From NCBI RefSeq assembly GCF_002531935.1, contig NZ_NWSV01000007.1, forward strand, positions 124,001 through 188,000: a stretch of DNA of 64,000 nt, written 5' to 3'. The DNA is from Rhizobium chutanense. Its GTDB lineage: Bacteria > Pseudomonadota > Alphaproteobacteria > Rhizobiales > Rhizobiaceae. The number at the start of each line of letters is the position of its first letter. Positions within the stretch are counted from its first letter, which is position 1. Below the pieces are notes generated by a model that saw only the letters and a list, made by a program, of their open reading frames with translations, ran no database searches and had not been told where the DNA came from. Below are positions 63,378 through 64,000 of this stretch, in pieces. The position numbers were made by a program, and so were the translations under genes.

Positions 63378-64000
63378 TCAGGCCGCCTTGGCTTTCTTTG
63401 CTTCGGCCTTGCGGCGGATATCTGGCGGTGTCGCCTCGAGGGTCAGGCTCTCGACCGCGGCGTCGAGCCCCATCGAAACCTGCTCCTGGCTGCCCAGGCG
63501 GCGGATGTTGACCGTGCGCTCTTCGGCTTCCTTCCTGCCGCAGACGATAATGACCGGAACCTTGGTGACCGAGTGTTCGCGGACCTTGTAGTTGATCTTC
63601 TCGTTGCGGAAATCGGTCTCGACGTTGAGACCGGCCTCGCGCAGCGCCTCGGCCACCTCGAGCCCGTAAGCGTCGGCTTCCGAGGTGATCGTCGCGACCA
63701 CCACCTGCAGCGGCGAGACCCAGAGCGGCATGTGGCCGGCGAAGTTCTCGATCAGGATGCCGAGGAAGCGCTCCATCGAGCCGCAGATGGCGCGGTGGAT
63801 CATCACCGGCTGCGTCTTTTCGGAGTTGCTGTCGATGTAGAAGGCGCCGAAGCGTTCCGGCAGATTGAAGTCGACCTGCGTCGTGCCACACTGCCATTCG
63901 CGGCCGATCGCGTCCTTTAGCGTATATTCGAACTTCGGCCCATAGAAGGCGCCCTCGCCCGGCAGGATGCCGGTCTTGATGCGGCCCTCGGACTGCGCCT
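63378..64000 (-). CDS. thrS: Threonyl-tRNA synthetase, 5' part beyond window edge
   Basis: Open from base 64000 to a stop at 63378, about 207 codons. It shows the catalytic-domain end ([12 protein letters not shown] and [15 protein letters not shown]), motif 3 ([12 protein letters not shown]), and the anticodon-binding domain ([11 protein letters not shown], then [13 protein letters not shown]). The usual Cys/His zinc ligands of the catalytic domain are represented by the Cys of Q-C-G-T and the His of M-I-H-R. It charges tRNA-Thr. Confidence 0.97.
   Translation of the reverse strand, partial: AQSEGRIKTGILPGEGAFYGPKFEYTLKDAIGREWQCGTTQVDFNLPERFGAFYIDSNSEKTQPVMIHRAICGSMERFLGILIENFAGHMPLWVSPLQVVVATITSEADAYGLEVAEALREAGLNVETDFRNEKINYKVREHSVTKVPVIIVCGRKEAEERTVNIRRLGSQEQVSMGLDAAVESLTLEATPPDIRRKAEAKKAKAA

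Overview
The window reads as a chromosomal segment of a Rhizobiales bacterium, most likely of the Rhizobium leguminosarum/etli group. Reasons: high GC, typical alphaproteobacterial housekeeping proteins, EcfG-type (GGAAC-N16/17-CGTT) promoters, DUF2336, TauE/SafE and small stress-protein families, and rhizobial neighbourhoods such as rlpA-dacF-tmk-holB, metG-tatD-MBL, ppiD-trpD-trpC-moaC-moeA and tpiA-secG-pyrG. The species assignment is inference. No phage genes, transposases, rRNA or CRISPR arrays were seen.

Layout. 1-6.8 kb: an MscS-type channel cut by the window edge, an exported epoxide-hydrolase-like enzyme, a DUF599 membrane protein, a PAS protein, and a stress cluster (membrane-anchored coiled-coil protein, 17M-like stress protein, TerC) with two EcfG-like promoters. 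6.8-15.2 kb: core genes on the minus strand (rlpA, dacF, tmk, holB, then metG, tatD and a metallo-hydrolase), interrupted by a plus-strand TauE/SafE exporter. 15.6-21.5 kb: a more AT-rich block with a tightly packed five-gene minus-strand operon holding two TelA-fold proteins, a large membrane protein with an internal duplication and two small unknown proteins. It starts from an apparently leaderless promoter beside a tRNA-Ser(TGA). 21.9-25.2 kb: a LysR regulator divergent from a catabolic operon (BKACE, quinone oxidoreductase, RidA). 25.2-31.2 kb: small stress, membrane and hypothetical genes, two transglutaminase-like proteins, an entericidin-like lipoprotein, GlsB/YeaQ and a DUF883 protein behind a third EcfG-type promoter.

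31.4-36.9 kb: the ppiD-like/trpD/trpC/moaC/moeA operon (envelope folding, tryptophan, molybdopterin). 37-45.4 kb: a secreted unknown protein, a lysine-methyltransferase-like enzyme, a DEAD-box helicase, a FecR/CHASE2-cyclase pair, and two divergent citrate-synthase homologues, one with an N-terminal HTH, around a cluster of palindromes. 45.4-49.6 kb: pyrG, secG, tpiA and an alpha/beta hydrolase. 49.9-52 kb: parE. 52-55 kb: another AT-richer insert-like stretch with an uncharacterised pair, a coiled-coil two-TM protein and a HExxH metallopeptidase-like protein. 55-64 kb: phytase-like esterase, AI-2E exporter, an APH-fold protein with an altered catalytic motif, GNAT, DUF2336, a flavin reductase/nitroreductase pair, a secreted unknown protein and the 3' part of thrS.

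The two most likely places for undescribed biology are the TelA operon (16.66-21.14 kb) and the coiled-coil/metallopeptidase pair (52.66-54.59 kb).
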